Source: Paludibacteraceae bacterium
GTDB taxonomy: Bacteria; Bacteroidota; Bacteroidia; Bacteroidales; Paludibacteraceae
NCBI GenBank assembly: GCA_024399655.1
Contig: JAKSNP010000003.1
Coordinates: 60,778-124,777 of the forward strand
Length of the DNA stretch: 64,000 nucleotides
Direction of reading: 5' to 3'
This document shows positions 44,331 through 52,997 of this stretch, in pieces. Under the pieces are notes generated by a model. The model worked only from the letters and a program-made list of their open reading frames with translations. It was not told the DNA's origin and did not search any database. A program made the translations under genes and the position numbers. The stretch's first letter is position 1, and each line of letters begins with the position of its first letter.

Positions 44331-44768
44331 TCAGTCTTTCTTGACTACCATATTTTCGGTCATTTTATTGAGCGTGGCCAGGAATTGCCTCAATTCTTCT
44401 TCACTGATACCGTCAAGAATATGGTCGAGCGTAGAAATTCCTTTTTCTTTGGCGTGAACTTTCAGTTCCTGCGCTTTTTCGGTGAGCCGGATTAGGTTGC
44501 TCCGGCGGTCGATATGTCCGCGTAAGCGCTCCACCATGTTTTTCCGTTCGAGTGAATCGATAAATTTTGTGACGGAATTCTTGTCCTTATGCATGGCATC
44601 CGCAATCTGCTGTTGAGTCATCGGACCTTCGTTCCAAAGCAGATCCACCAACAGGAATTGTTCCGGAGTCAGATTCACCCCGTTAGCTTTGAGCATTTGA
44701 GCAGAGAACTGTTTGAATTTACAAACGGCCAGGTCCATACAAACGGCCACTTCTTTGGATAACAACAT
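44331..44768 (-). CDS. MarR-family transcriptional regulator
   Basis: The 145-residue winged-helix protein has the MarR pattern: LTPEQFLLVDLLWNEGPMTQQQIADAMHKDKNSVTKFIDSLERKNMVER for the HTH and LRGHIDRRSNLIRLTEKAQEL for the wing. Flanking helices serve dimerisation (GISEEELRQFLATLNKM). Ligand and targets are unknown. It stands alone between dnaE and the FISUMP gene with its own promoter and terminator, so it is not an obvious local regulator. Confidence 0.92.
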   Translation of the reverse strand: MLLSKEVAVCMDLAVCKFKQFSAQMLKANGVNLTPEQFLLVDLLWNEGPMTQQQIADAMHKDKNSVTKFIDSLERKNMVERLRGHIDRRSNLIRLTEKAQELKVHAKEKGISTLDHILDGISEEELRQFLATLNKMTENMVVKKD

Positions 44769-44858
44769 AAGTCAGATTGGATTTCGAATAATTAAAAAGA
44801 TGATATCGTTATGAGGAAACAATCGGAAGGAAATGAATCCTCATTTTTGAAATCGGTG

Positions 44859-44890
44859 CAAAGATACAACATTTTTTTGTTTTTGCCAAA
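44859..44890 (-). promoter_or_regulatory. Promoter of marR
   Basis: TTTG (44887-44890), exactly 20 nt, then TATCTTTG (44859-44866) on the minus strand, leaving a leader of about 85 nt. Confidence 0.82.
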
Positions 44891-45024
44891 TTATTTATCA
44901 AAAAACGCACTAAAAGGACTGTTTTTTCACAAAAATCAATCGATGAATGCCTACTCAAAAGTTATATTTTCTCCTTCACACGCTCCATTGAATCGCGTTT
45001 TGCATCTGCCCACATACTTTCCCG

Positions 45025-45153
45025 AATCTTAAAAATCGAATATTTTTATACCCCCTGACGTCAGGCTACTTTCAGGGAAGGATTAGAGAAGGATTAGAGA
45101 AGAATCAAAAAATCACGATACTCCTTCTCCTATCTTAAAAATCGTACATTTTT
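45025..45153 (-). repeat. 128-bp dispersed element with direct-repeat ends, copy 2
   Basis: Terminal motifs with TCTTAAAAATCG and a following ATTTTT lie at 45025-45047 and 45131-45153. Between them GGATTAGAGAAGGATTAGAG and AATCAAAAAATCAC correspond in reverse to the interior of 9963-10090. It carries no ORF and lies between the marR promoter and the end of the FISUMP gene. Confidence 0.75.
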
Positions 45154-45216
45154 CCTGCCGTCTATCTGTCGGGGTATTGAATCATTTCCTGCATATATCC
45201 CTCAAAACAAACGGAA

Positions 45217-45252
45217 CAAAAAAATGCGTGGCGGACCACGCATTTTTTATTT
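45217..45252. terminator. Symmetrical intrinsic terminator
   Basis: AAAATGCGTGG (45221-45231) and CCACGCATTTT (45236-45246) form an 11-bp stem with A and T runs outside. It ends the FISUMP gene on the minus strand and could act in both directions. Confidence 0.9.
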
Positions 45253-45279
45253 AATAATATATTTTTAAGGTCGGATGGA

Positions 45280-47106
45280 TTATTCAACCAATTGGCCTTG
45301 CAAAGTAAAGAGTCGGCCGTTTGACTCAATCAGGATCTGGCCGTCGCGCATCAGTTTACGCACCTCACGCTCAGCCGACAAGGTATCCAATGCCGTAGCC
45401 GAAACTATCTCGATATCACCCGATTCGTTAAGTACAGCCTTCATGGTAGACGGGCCTTCATAAGTAAAGATAGAAGTGAAGTCAGCGGTATGATAGTCGG
45501 CATAATACTTGGCAAATACACGGCACATGGGCAGGTCGGTATCACCGTTGGCAGCTCCGAAGAAAATAGAGGAACCGGTGAGGTCACCTGCAATAAAGAC
45601 CGGATCATATGTCCAGAAATTCTTAAGTTCCTTATATTCGGGATTGGTGCAGAAATTATCGCGACAGATTATCTTACCGGAAAGGCTGATGTTTCCGTTA
45701 CCCGTAACGCCGCCTTCGGCTCCTGTAGCGGTATTGCCGGTAATTACGATAGAATCCCCTGCAGCTGCAAAGAGGTCAAGCGTGACAAGATTGAATGCAG
45801 TGGAGGCGCATACGAAAATACCGCCGCCATAAAGACCGGTATTGTTAACGATCTTGCCACCATGAATCGTCGTTCCGCCTTCCACACGGATCGCGCCGCC
45901 GCGTCCGTCGGAAATATTGGAATCTATCGAACCGCCATTCATCGTGAAATGACCGATAGCCGCGATACCCGAACCGCCGGCGAGGTCTGTGTAGTTGCCG
46001 GATATACGACCGCCGTTCATCGTAAGCGTAGCGTCTATATCAAGGTAGATGCCACCGCCGCCCCAATGGAATCCGTCGGTTGCGCTATCTCCGATTTTGC
46101 CGCTGTTGAACACCATTTGTCCGCGAGCGATATAGATGGCTCCACCGAAAGAAGAGAAACCATTGACGATACCACCGGTCTGCGCTGCACTGTTATCCTC
46201 AATCACGATGGTGTCGTTGATATTGTCAAGCGAGATGAAGAGGCAACGGACGAACTTGCTTCCGCTGATAGTATGGCCGTTGAGGTCAAGAGTGAGCGCC
46301 TTGTTGATGAATACACCGTCGGGGGTCTGGCCTCCGAGGACATAGTCTTCGGCGAGTACGATAGTGGATCCGGCTGCAGCATTATCGATAATTTCTTGCA
46401 GGTCAAGACCGTTTTCCGCGGTCACGTTCTTGACTACGGATACGGCACGAACGGGACGGCCGCAACTGCGGTAGAGGTTATCTCGGCGATAGTCGCAGTA
46501 ACTCCCCTCTTTGAAGAATTCCATCAGCCAGGCATTGGAGGGAGACACGTCATCAAGTGTGGATGCCCAATAATAGCCGTCGGTAGTCAAACCGTCGCAC
46601 TTGCTTTGGAAAATGAAACCCGTTGTGGGCAGGAAAATGGAATTGCCGTTGACGGGACTGGATACGATATACCCGGGCACATTGGTCGAATTATAGTTGT
46701 CCGTCCAAGTCCAGGTGCAGCATCTCATCAATTCAGTCCACTCGAGCAAAGTAGGCATACGCCAATCTTCACCCCAATTGACAGTAGCGGCATCGTCCTC
46801 GGGAAGGAGAGTATAAAGGTTGTCGGTAAAACCGTCAAGACCCAATTCGGGATTGTTGCAATACTTGGTCAACTGAGAAGCATCGGTACCATATTGGTAA
46901 GATGACCAATCGTAAAAAGCTTTTTCCTGCGTTTCGCCCCAAGCATAATAGGAGCCGGGCTGTTCCGGTGCAGTTGCACCGATATTGCAGGATGCCCAAT
47001 TGACGCTCAAACCGAGGTCTACCATCTGAACATCTACAGGTGCTTCAGCATGCACGTTGACGACGGCAGCGGCGAAGACGATAAGCGAACATAAGATTTT
47101 TTTCAT
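45280..47106 (-). CDS. Secreted FISUMP / beta-helix protein with C-terminal tail
   Basis: The 608-residue product has a signal peptide (MKKILCSLIVFAAAVVNVHA). A FISUMP (Fibrobacter major paralogous) domain follows to about residue 240: VDLGLSVNWASCNIGA, YYAWGET, WRMPTLLEW, YYWAST and RPVRAV. A region of parallel beta-helix repeats is next (GGAIYIARGQMVFNSGKI, GGGGIYLDIDATLTMNGG, GGSGIAAIGHFTMNGGSI), as in pectate-lyase-like surface proteins. It ends with KLMRDGQILIESNGRLFTLQG, the tail shared with three other exported proteins here. A cell-surface adhesin or carbohydrate-binding protein is likely. The start was chosen for the signal peptide and because the promoter lies just upstream. Confidence 0.88.
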   Translation of the reverse strand: MKKILCSLIVFAAAVVNVHAEAPVDVQMVDLGLSVNWASCNIGATAPEQPGSYYAWGETQEKAFYDWSSYQYGTDASQLTKYCNNPELGLDGFTDNLYTLLPEDDAATVNWGEDWRMPTLLEWTELMRCCTWTWTDNYNSTNVPGYIVSSPVNGNSIFLPTTGFIFQSKCDGLTTDGYYWASTLDDVSPSNAWLMEFFKEGSYCDYRRDNLYRSCGRPVRAVSVVKNVTAENGLDLQEIIDNAAAGSTIVLAEDYVLGGQTPDGVFINKALTLDLNGHTISGSKFVRCLFISLDNINDTIVIEDNSAAQTGGIVNGFSSFGGAIYIARGQMVFNSGKIGDSATDGFHWGGGGIYLDIDATLTMNGGRISGNYTDLAGGSGIAAIGHFTMNGGSIDSNISDGRGGAIRVEGGTTIHGGKIVNNTGLYGGGIFVCASTAFNLVTLDLFAAAGDSIVITGNTATGAEGGVTGNGNISLSGKIICRDNFCTNPEYKELKNFWTYDPVFIAGDLTGSSIFFGAANGDTDLPMCRVFAKYYADYHTADFTSIFTYEGPSTMKAVLNESGDIEIVSATALDTLSAEREVRKLMRDGQILIESNGRLFTLQGQLVE

Positions 47107-47148
47107 GATAAAATTATTTTGGTTTGTTGATAAATTCAAAAAAACGTG

Positions 47149-47180
47149 CAAAGTTACGAAGTTTTTTTGGAACCACCAAT
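47149..47180 (-). promoter_or_regulatory. Promoter of the FISUMP gene
   Basis: ATTG (47177-47180), 20 nt with an A-tract, then TAACTTTG (47149-47156) on the minus strand. Confidence 0.75.
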
Positions 47181-47299
47181 TTTTTTTACAACATTTTCTT
47201 TTTTGGTTCCCGTTATTATAAATATCGTACGATTATGCTAAAAAAAAAAATACTGAGCAACTGAAATTTGACGAAAAACGCTCTTTCAAATACATTTGA

Positions 47300-47331
47300 T
47301 TTGCGTATTCCAAAAATTATTCGTACCTTTG
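47300..47331 (+). promoter_or_regulatory. Promoter of prfB
   Basis: TTTG (47300-47303), exactly 20 nt, then TACCTTTG (47324-47331). A leader of about 95 nt follows. Confidence 0.82.
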
Positions 47332-47430
47332 CGCCAAATTTGCGGAAAGCGGACCGGAATTTTTGTTTTATTTCTATATGCATCGGTCTGCCTCACCCTA
47401 TTCAATCACCGACGAAAACACAACGCCAAT

Positions 47431-48537
47431 ATGATTACTGTCGAACAACTGAAAGATGTACAATTACGCGCAGATAAACTGAAACAATACCTGCAAATCG
47501 ACGAAAAACGCATCCAATTGGAAGAAGAGGAATTGCACACGCAAGCACCCGGATTCTGGGATGACGCCAAAGCTGCAGAAGCGCAAATGCGCAAAGTAAA
47601 AGGCATCAAACGCTGGATAGAAGGCTATGAAGGCGTACGCGCCGCCACCGACGAACTCGTCCTCGCGTTCGATTTCCTCAAGGACGAACTGATTACCGAG
47701 GACGAACTGGACGCCGCCTACGCCAAAGCATTGAAAGAAGTGGAAGACCTGGAAATGAAAAACATGCTGTCGCATGAAGAAGACCAGATGCCTGCCGTTC
47801 TGAAAATAGTGAGCGGCGCAGGAGGTACGGAAGCACAGGACTGGGCCGAACAACTGATGCGCATGTATCAACGCTATTGCGAGAAGCACGACTATAAAGT
47901 GACCGTCAGCAACTTCCAGGAAGGTGACGAAGCCGGTATTAAAACCGTAACGTTCAATATCGAAGGCGACATGGCTTACGGCTACCTCAAATCGGAAAAC
48001 GGCGTGCACCGTCTCGTTAGAGTGAGCCCCTACAACGCTCAGGGTAAACGAATGACATCGTTCGCCAGCGTATTTGTGGTACCTCTGATTGACGACAGCA
48101 TCGAAATCGAAGTCAATCCGGCCGGCATCAGTTGGGATACCTTCCGCAGTTCGGGCGCGGGCGGACAAAACGTGAACAAAGTGGAATCGGGCGTGCGACT
48201 CCACTACAAATTCATCAACTGCCTGACCGGACAACCCGACGAAATCGTGATTGAAAACACCGAAACGCGCGACCAGCCCAAAAACCGCGAAAACGCCTTG
48301 CGTCACCTCCGCAGCCAGTTGTATGAACTGGAACTTGAAAAACGCCGTCAGGCAGCTGCCAAAGTGGAAGCCGGAAAGAAAAAAATCGAATGGGGAAGCC
48401 AGATCCGTTCGTATGTATTCGACGACCGCCGCGTGAAAGACCACCGTACCAACTACGAGACGCATAACGTCAACGCGGTCATGGACGGCGATATCGACGC
48501 CTTCATTAAAGCATATTTAATGGAATTTCCCGATTAA
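47431..48537 (+). CDS. prfB: Peptide chain release factor 2
   Basis: From MITVEQLKDVQLRADKLKQY the product is 368 residues and recognises UGA/UAA stop codons. The catalytic GGQ is in SSGAGGQNVNKVES. The stop-codon-reading tripeptide appears as SPY in LVRVSPYNAQG, where the E. coli protein has SPF. There is no internal UGA and no frameshift near codon 25, so the common autoregulatory frameshift is absent. The ORF is open 45 codons further upstream, through the promoter region, so that extension was rejected. Confidence 0.95.
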   Translation: MITVEQLKDVQLRADKLKQYLQIDEKRIQLEEEELHTQAPGFWDDAKAAEAQMRKVKGIKRWIEGYEGVRAATDELVLAFDFLKDELITEDELDAAYAKALKEVEDLEMKNMLSHEEDQMPAVLKIVSGAGGTEAQDWAEQLMRMYQRYCEKHDYKVTVSNFQEGDEAGIKTVTFNIEGDMAYGYLKSENGVHRLVRVSPYNAQGKRMTSFASVFVVPLIDDSIEIEVNPAGISWDTFRSSGAGGQNVNKVESGVRLHYKFINCLTGQPDEIVIENTETRDQPKNRENALRHLRSQLYELELEKRRQAAAKVEAGKKKIEWGSQIRSYVFDDRRVKDHRTNYETHNVNAVMDGDIDAFIKAYLMEFPD

Positions 48538-48706
48538 CGCCATATTTGACAAAAGGAAAAATTCAGTTTTCTCCTTCTCTCATGACTGAAACGAAGGATT
48601 ACCAAACGGTCCGTATACTGTTACCGAAGGATGACTCCACTCGCTAACCATTAACAAAAAAGGCAATCCCGACAATCAAGCAGATTTATTTAACAACTTA
48701 CAGAAT

Positions 48707-49909
48707 ATGAAAAAGATGATGATTTTAGCCTTGGCAGCCTTCACACTGCCGATTATGGCGCAAGAAGAAAACAAAACCGACTCCGTGGAGGAGGGTTTCC
48801 GATTCACCACCGTGGATAGTGTCGCTATCACTCCTGTAAAAGACCAACACCGCAGCAGTACATGCTGGTGCTTCTCCACAAACGGATTCCTGGAGAGCGA
48901 AATCCTGAGAGAAAGCGGCAAAACAGTCGACTTCTCCGAAATGTTCGTAGTAAGTCACACTATGCTGGACCGCGCCGAATATTGCATGCGCATGTATATG
49001 GATATGACGTTCGCCCCCGGCGGCAGCGCCTACGATGTACTCTACTGCCTTAAGAACTATGGAATGGTACCGCAAGAAGTAATGCCCGGTATCCGTTACG
49101 GTTGGACCGAAGGCGACACCCTGCCCGTACACTCCGAACTCGACGCCGTGGCAGGATCCTATCTGAAAGCGCTGAAAGGCATGAAAAAGCTCTCGCCCGT
49201 ATGGAAAGAAGGTCTGCAAGCCATCTACAACACTTATTTGGGCGAATGCCCCGAGGAATTTGAATACGAAGGCAAAAAATACACTCCGCTTTCCTGGGCT
49301 CAGAGTCTGGGTCTCAATCCGGACGACTATGTAAGTCTTACCAGCTACACTCACCACCCCTTCTGGACCCAGTTCGCACTGGAAGTGCCCGACAACTGGC
49401 GTATGGACCAGATGTACAACATCCCTATCGAAGACCTTATGCGCGTTGTGGACAACGCGATCGCCAACGGTTATACGATGGCTTGGGGAGCCGATGTGAG
49501 CGAAACCGGTTTCACCCGCAAAGGTATCGGCGTCATGCCGGATGCTGCCAAAGGAGCCGACCTCACCGGTAGCGACATGGCTCATTGGCTCGGCATGAGC
49601 GAAACCGACAAACGTGAAGAACTGACCAAACGTCCCCTGCCCGAAGTGGAAGTGACTCAGGAAATGCGTCAACAGGCCTTCGACAACTGGGAGACCACCG
49701 ACGATCACGGCATGCAGATTTTCGGTACCGCAAAAGACCAGAACGGCAAGCTCTACTACATGGTAAAGAACTCGTGGGGAACGCAACGCAGCACCTACAA
49801 CGGTATATGGTATATTTCGCGCGCGTTCCTTATGTATAAAACCAATGACATCCTGGTGCACAAGGATGCCATCCCCAAGGACATCAAGAAAAAATTGGGT
49901 ATAAAATAA
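48707..49909 (+). CDS. Exported C1-family cysteine peptidase (bleomycin hydrolase-like)
   Basis: The 400-residue protein has a signal peptide (MKKMMILALAAFTLPIMAQ). The papain-fold active site follows the PepC/bleomycin hydrolase style: oxyanion Gln47 and catalytic Cys53 in KDQHRSSTCWCFST, the His in DDHGMQIFG, and the Asn in VKNSWG. Cytoplasmic PepC enzymes are aminopeptidases; this one is exported and probably trims peptides in the periplasm or outside, which would suit an amino-acid fermenter. It stands alone; no promoter box was found in the 169-nt gap after prfB. Confidence 0.92.
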   Translation: MKKMMILALAAFTLPIMAQEENKTDSVEEGFRFTTVDSVAITPVKDQHRSSTCWCFSTNGFLESEILRESGKTVDFSEMFVVSHTMLDRAEYCMRMYMDMTFAPGGSAYDVLYCLKNYGMVPQEVMPGIRYGWTEGDTLPVHSELDAVAGSYLKALKGMKKLSPVWKEGLQAIYNTYLGECPEEFEYEGKKYTPLSWAQSLGLNPDDYVSLTSYTHHPFWTQFALEVPDNWRMDQMYNIPIEDLMRVVDNAIANGYTMAWGADVSETGFTRKGIGVMPDAAKGADLTGSDMAHWLGMSETDKREELTKRPLPEVEVTQEMRQQAFDNWETTDDHGMQIFGTAKDQNGKLYYMVKNSWGTQRSTYNGIWYISRAFLMYKTNDILVHKDAIPKDIKKKLGIK

Positions 49910-49978
49910 CACCCTGCTGCATCATATATCGAGAAAAATGACCAAATAAGAAAAAAAATCACTTTTTCCGCAGAAAAA

Positions 49979-50010
49979 TTTGGTCAACTCAAAAAAAAGC
50001 AGTAATTTTG
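49979..50010 (+). promoter_or_regulatory. Promoter of rplU-rpmA
   Basis: TTTG (49979-49982), 20 nt ending in AAAAAAAAGCAG, then TAATTTTG (50003-50010). A leader of about 115 nt with a small GAGG/CCTC hairpin precedes rplU. Confidence 0.85.
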
Positions 50011-50131
50011 CACGCTTTTTTCGCGGAATAGGCTGAATAAGTGCCCGAAGCAGCGTATGAGTACCGGCAAAACGGACAGCAGCGCACAGACTTGAGGCCG
50101 CCTCACCGCTTAACATAAAAACATTGTGAAA

Positions 50132-50452
50132 ATGTACGCAATTGTAGACATGCTTGGTCAGCAAATGAAAGCTGAAGCCGGCAAAAAACTCTTCATCAAC
50201 CGTATGGAAGGCCTTGAGAAAGGTGCAGAGGTTGTATTCGACAAAGTGCTCTTTGTAGACAACGAGGGCAAAATGACAGTAGGTGCTCCCTACGTTAACG
50301 GTGTAAAAGTGGTTTGCGAAGTACTTGACAACGAGTGCCGCGCAGAGAAAATTCTCGTTTTCCACAAAAAACGCCGCAAAGGTTACAAAAAATTGAACGG
50401 TCACCGTCAGGATCTGACCAACGTTCTGGTAAAAGAAATCGTTATTGCTTAA
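50132..50452 (+). CDS. rplU: 50S ribosomal protein L21
   Basis: From [20 protein letters not shown] the product is 106 residues with the L21 signature [21 protein letters not shown] near the C-terminus, which binds 23S rRNA. An ATG six bases earlier (50126) is possible, but the family starts at MYA. It is followed 19 nt later by rpmA, the universal pairing. Confidence 0.96.
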   Translation: MYAIVDMLGQQMKAEAGKKLFINRMEGLEKGAEVVFDKVLFVDNEGKMTVGAPYVNGVKVVCEVLDNECRAEKILVFHKKRRKGYKKLNGHRQDLTNVLVKEIVIA

Positions 50453-50471
50453 AAAAGAAAGGATTTAGATT

Positions 50472-50735
50472 ATGGCACATAAGAAAGGTGTCGGTAGTTC
50501 TAAGAACGGCCGTGAATCAGAAAGCAAGCGTCTTGGTGTGAAAGTTTGGGGCGGTCAATTCGCCAAAGCAGGTAATATTATCGTACGCCAACGTGGTACG
50601 GTACACAACCCCGGTCAAAACATGGGCATGGGAAAAGATCATACTCTCTATGCTCTTACCGACGGTATCGTTACCTTCGTACGCAAACGCAACAACAAAT
50701 CGTACGTATCAATCCAACCCGTAGCTGAAGCTTAA
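50472..50735 (+). CDS. rpmA: 50S ribosomal protein L27
   Basis: This 87-residue protein starts [16 protein letters not shown] and contains [20 protein letters not shown] and [21 protein letters not shown], as expected. The N-terminus reaches the peptidyl transferase centre. It lacks the cleaved N-terminal extension found in Firmicutes. Confidence 0.97.
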   Translation: MAHKKGVGSSKNGRESESKRLGVKVWGGQFAKAGNIIVRQRGTVHNPGQNMGMGKDHTLYALTDGIVTFVRKRNNKSYVSIQPVAEA

Positions 50736-50762
50736 GTCTGCAGTTGGACGACAAGACATATT

Positions 50763-50784
50763 CCTCCGCCGAAAGGCGGGGGAT
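50763..50784 (+). terminator. Hairpin after rpmA (weak terminator)
   Basis: CCTCCGCC and GGCGGGGG form a stable stem with a GAAA tetraloop about 28 nt after the rpmA stop. It is followed by ATTGTTGT instead of a clean T run. Confidence 0.55.
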
Positions 50785-50969
50785 TGTTGTATGCATTTAA
50801 CGCGCGCGCATACATACGCGTATAAAGCGTGCACAGAAGCCAAAAGTATAGAGCGAGCGTAAAAAAGCAAAACAAGAACAAGTACCGACGCTTATTCAAG
50901 TACAATCACAGACCGGAACCTTGACGGAAGAAACGACAAAACCGATAATAATCAAAAACTCGAACATAT

Positions 50970-52352
50970 ATGTTGACCCTCAAACAAATCTACGACGATA
51001 AGGAAGCTATCATCGTCGCCTTGGAGAAAAAACACTTCACCGGTGCTCGCGAAGCCATCGAACGCGTAATCACCCTCGATCAGGAACGCAAAGCCGCCCA
51101 ACAGAAAAAAGACGCTGCCAGCCAGCAGATGAATCAAATAGCCAAATCCATCGGACAACTGATGGCAAAAGGAGAAAAAGCCCAAGCGGAAGCCGCCAAA
51201 GCAGAAACCGCCGCCATCAAAGAGCAAATCCGCACCTACGAGCAAGAAATGGCTGCAGCCGAAGAGCAACAGACACAAGCCCTGCTGCAAATACCCAACG
51301 TACCCTACTCCATCGTTCCCGAAGGCAAAAGCGCTGAAAACAACCTGGCCGTGAAAGTGGGAGGTTGGGCCATCCGTCCCGAATCCGCCCTGCACGTTCT
51401 GGAACAGGAATCCGACAAAGCCTTCAACGCTGACGGAAATGCGATCGCCCTCAACAACTGGCCTGCCAACGATGATCCACAACCCGCTTATGCAAAACTG
51501 CCGCACTGGGAACTGGCAAAAAAATACAACCTGATCGACTTTGACCTGGGTGTGAAAATAAGCGGAGCCGGCTTCCCCGTATATATCGGTCAAGGCGCCC
51601 GTCTGCAACGCGCCCTGATCAATTTCTTCCTGGCCGAAGCCGCCAAAAGCGGTTACACGGAGATTATGCCGCCTACGGTAGTGAACCAGGCCAGCGGTTA
51701 CGGCACGGGGCAACTGCCCGACAAAGAGGGACAGATGTATCACTGTGAAGTGGACGACCTCTATCTTATCCCTACAGCTGAAGTACCGGTGACCAACATC
51801 TATCGCGATGTAATCCTCGACGAAGCACAACTGCCCGTCAAGAACTGCGCCTACACCCAATGTTTCCGTCGTGAAGCCGGTTCGTACGGCAAAGATGTAC
51901 GCGGATTGAACCGTCTGCACGAATTCTCGAAAATTGAAATCGTACGAATCGACACCCCCGAACATTCGGATGCCAGCCATCGTGAGATGCTGCAACACGT
52001 AGAAGGTCTGCTCCGCAAATTGGAACTGCCCTACCGTATACTACGTCTCTGCGGCGGTGATATGAGTTTTACGGCCGCCCTCTGCTACGACTTTGAAGTA
52101 TATTCAGAAGCACAACATCGTTGGTTGGAAGTGAGCAGCACCAGCAATTTCGACACCTATCAGGCCAATCGTCTGCATTGCCGCTACCGCCGCGCTGAGG
52201 ACAAGAAAGTGCAAATAGCCCACACCCTGAACGGTTCGGCTCTCGCTCTGCCCCGTATCGTGGCAGCCTTGCTCGAAAACAACCAGACAGAAGAAGGCAT
52301 CCGCATTCCGGCAGCCCTGCAACCGTATTTCGGTGACGATATGATTCGATAA
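50970..52352 (+). CDS. serS: Serine--tRNA ligase
   Basis: This 460-residue class II synthetase has an N-terminal coiled-coil arm (about residues 30-110, KKDAASQQMNQIAKSIGQLM and AETAAIKEQIRTYEQEMAAA) that grips the long variable arm of tRNA-Ser. The catalytic core has motif 2 (CFRREAGSYGKDVRGLNRLHEF) and motif 3 (LNGSALALPRIVAALLEN). The ATG at 50970 is the only start consistent with family length. Confidence 0.97.
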   Translation: MLTLKQIYDDKEAIIVALEKKHFTGAREAIERVITLDQERKAAQQKKDAASQQMNQIAKSIGQLMAKGEKAQAEAAKAETAAIKEQIRTYEQEMAAAEEQQTQALLQIPNVPYSIVPEGKSAENNLAVKVGGWAIRPESALHVLEQESDKAFNADGNAIALNNWPANDDPQPAYAKLPHWELAKKYNLIDFDLGVKISGAGFPVYIGQGARLQRALINFFLAEAAKSGYTEIMPPTVVNQASGYGTGQLPDKEGQMYHCEVDDLYLIPTAEVPVTNIYRDVILDEAQLPVKNCAYTQCFRREAGSYGKDVRGLNRLHEFSKIEIVRIDTPEHSDASHREMLQHVEGLLRKLELPYRILRLCGGDMSFTAALCYDFEVYSEAQHRWLEVSSTSNFDTYQANRLHCRYRRAEDKKVQIAHTLNGSALALPRIVAALLENNQTEEGIRIPAALQPYFGDDMIR

Positions 52353-52434
52353 ACAGGAACAAGTCACCAATTCCCCTTGTCGGGGGAAAGACGGCAGAAA
52401 GAAAAGAATATTCATCTCAAGCGATTTAGAAATT

Positions 52435-52950
52435 ATGTTTCTTGAAATTTGCAAATACACAATCCCGTCATTGATCATCGTATTGTGCGTATGGATCGTG
52501 ATGCACCATTTTTACAAAAACGAGCATCAGAAACGGATGTGGGAACTGCAACGTCAATCCCAAAAAGAAATTTCGCCCATTCGCTTGCGCGCCTACGAGC
52601 GCCTGGCGTTGGTGATCGAGCGCACCCAACCCGACCATCTTTTGATGGAAGTGAACATATCTGAGATGACGGTGCTGCAACTGCAACAACACCTGCTTCG
52701 CCAAATACGGTTGGAATTCGACCACAACATGTCGCAACAGATCTATATGAGCGCCGAATTGTGGGACAAGTTGATTTTCGCCCGCGACGAGATGGCAGCG
52801 TTTGTCAATCAGATGGCCGTGCGTCTTCCGGAAGGAAGCACCTCGATGGACTATGCCAAAGTGTTGCTGACGGCCTATCACGCCAACGGTGAGACGCCCC
52901 ATGAAAAAGCGATGGCGATGTTGAAAGCCGAAGTGGGCAAACTGATCTGA
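52435..52950 (+). CDS. Conserved single-pass membrane protein of Bacteroidota
   Basis: The 171-residue product has one N-terminal transmembrane helix (IPSLIIVLCVWIVMHHFY), followed by a basic stretch and a helical cytoplasmic domain (LRLRAYERLALVIERTQPDHL, VLQLQQHLLRQIRLEFDHN, YMSAELWDKLIFARDEM). Proteins with this layout are widespread in Bacteroidota (I believe DUF7935), and their function is unknown. It is 82 nt after serS and 47 nt before the next gene. Confidence 0.78.
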   Translation: MFLEICKYTIPSLIIVLCVWIVMHHFYKNEHQKRMWELQRQSQKEISPIRLRAYERLALVIERTQPDHLLMEVNISEMTVLQLQQHLLRQIRLEFDHNMSQQIYMSAELWDKLIFARDEMAAFVNQMAVRLPEGSTSMDYAKVLLTAYHANGETPHEKAMAMLKAEVGKLI

Positions 52951-52997
52951 ACGGTACGGTCCGGCGATAAAGAAGACCTAAGAAAAAAGACAAAAAA

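Noticed and set aside
45001-45030. Similarity of ACATACTTTCCCGAAT here to ACATACTTGCCCGAAT near 4383
   Set aside because: About 15 of 16 bases match, but the flanks differ and this could be chance. It was not enough to join the two dispersed repeat families.
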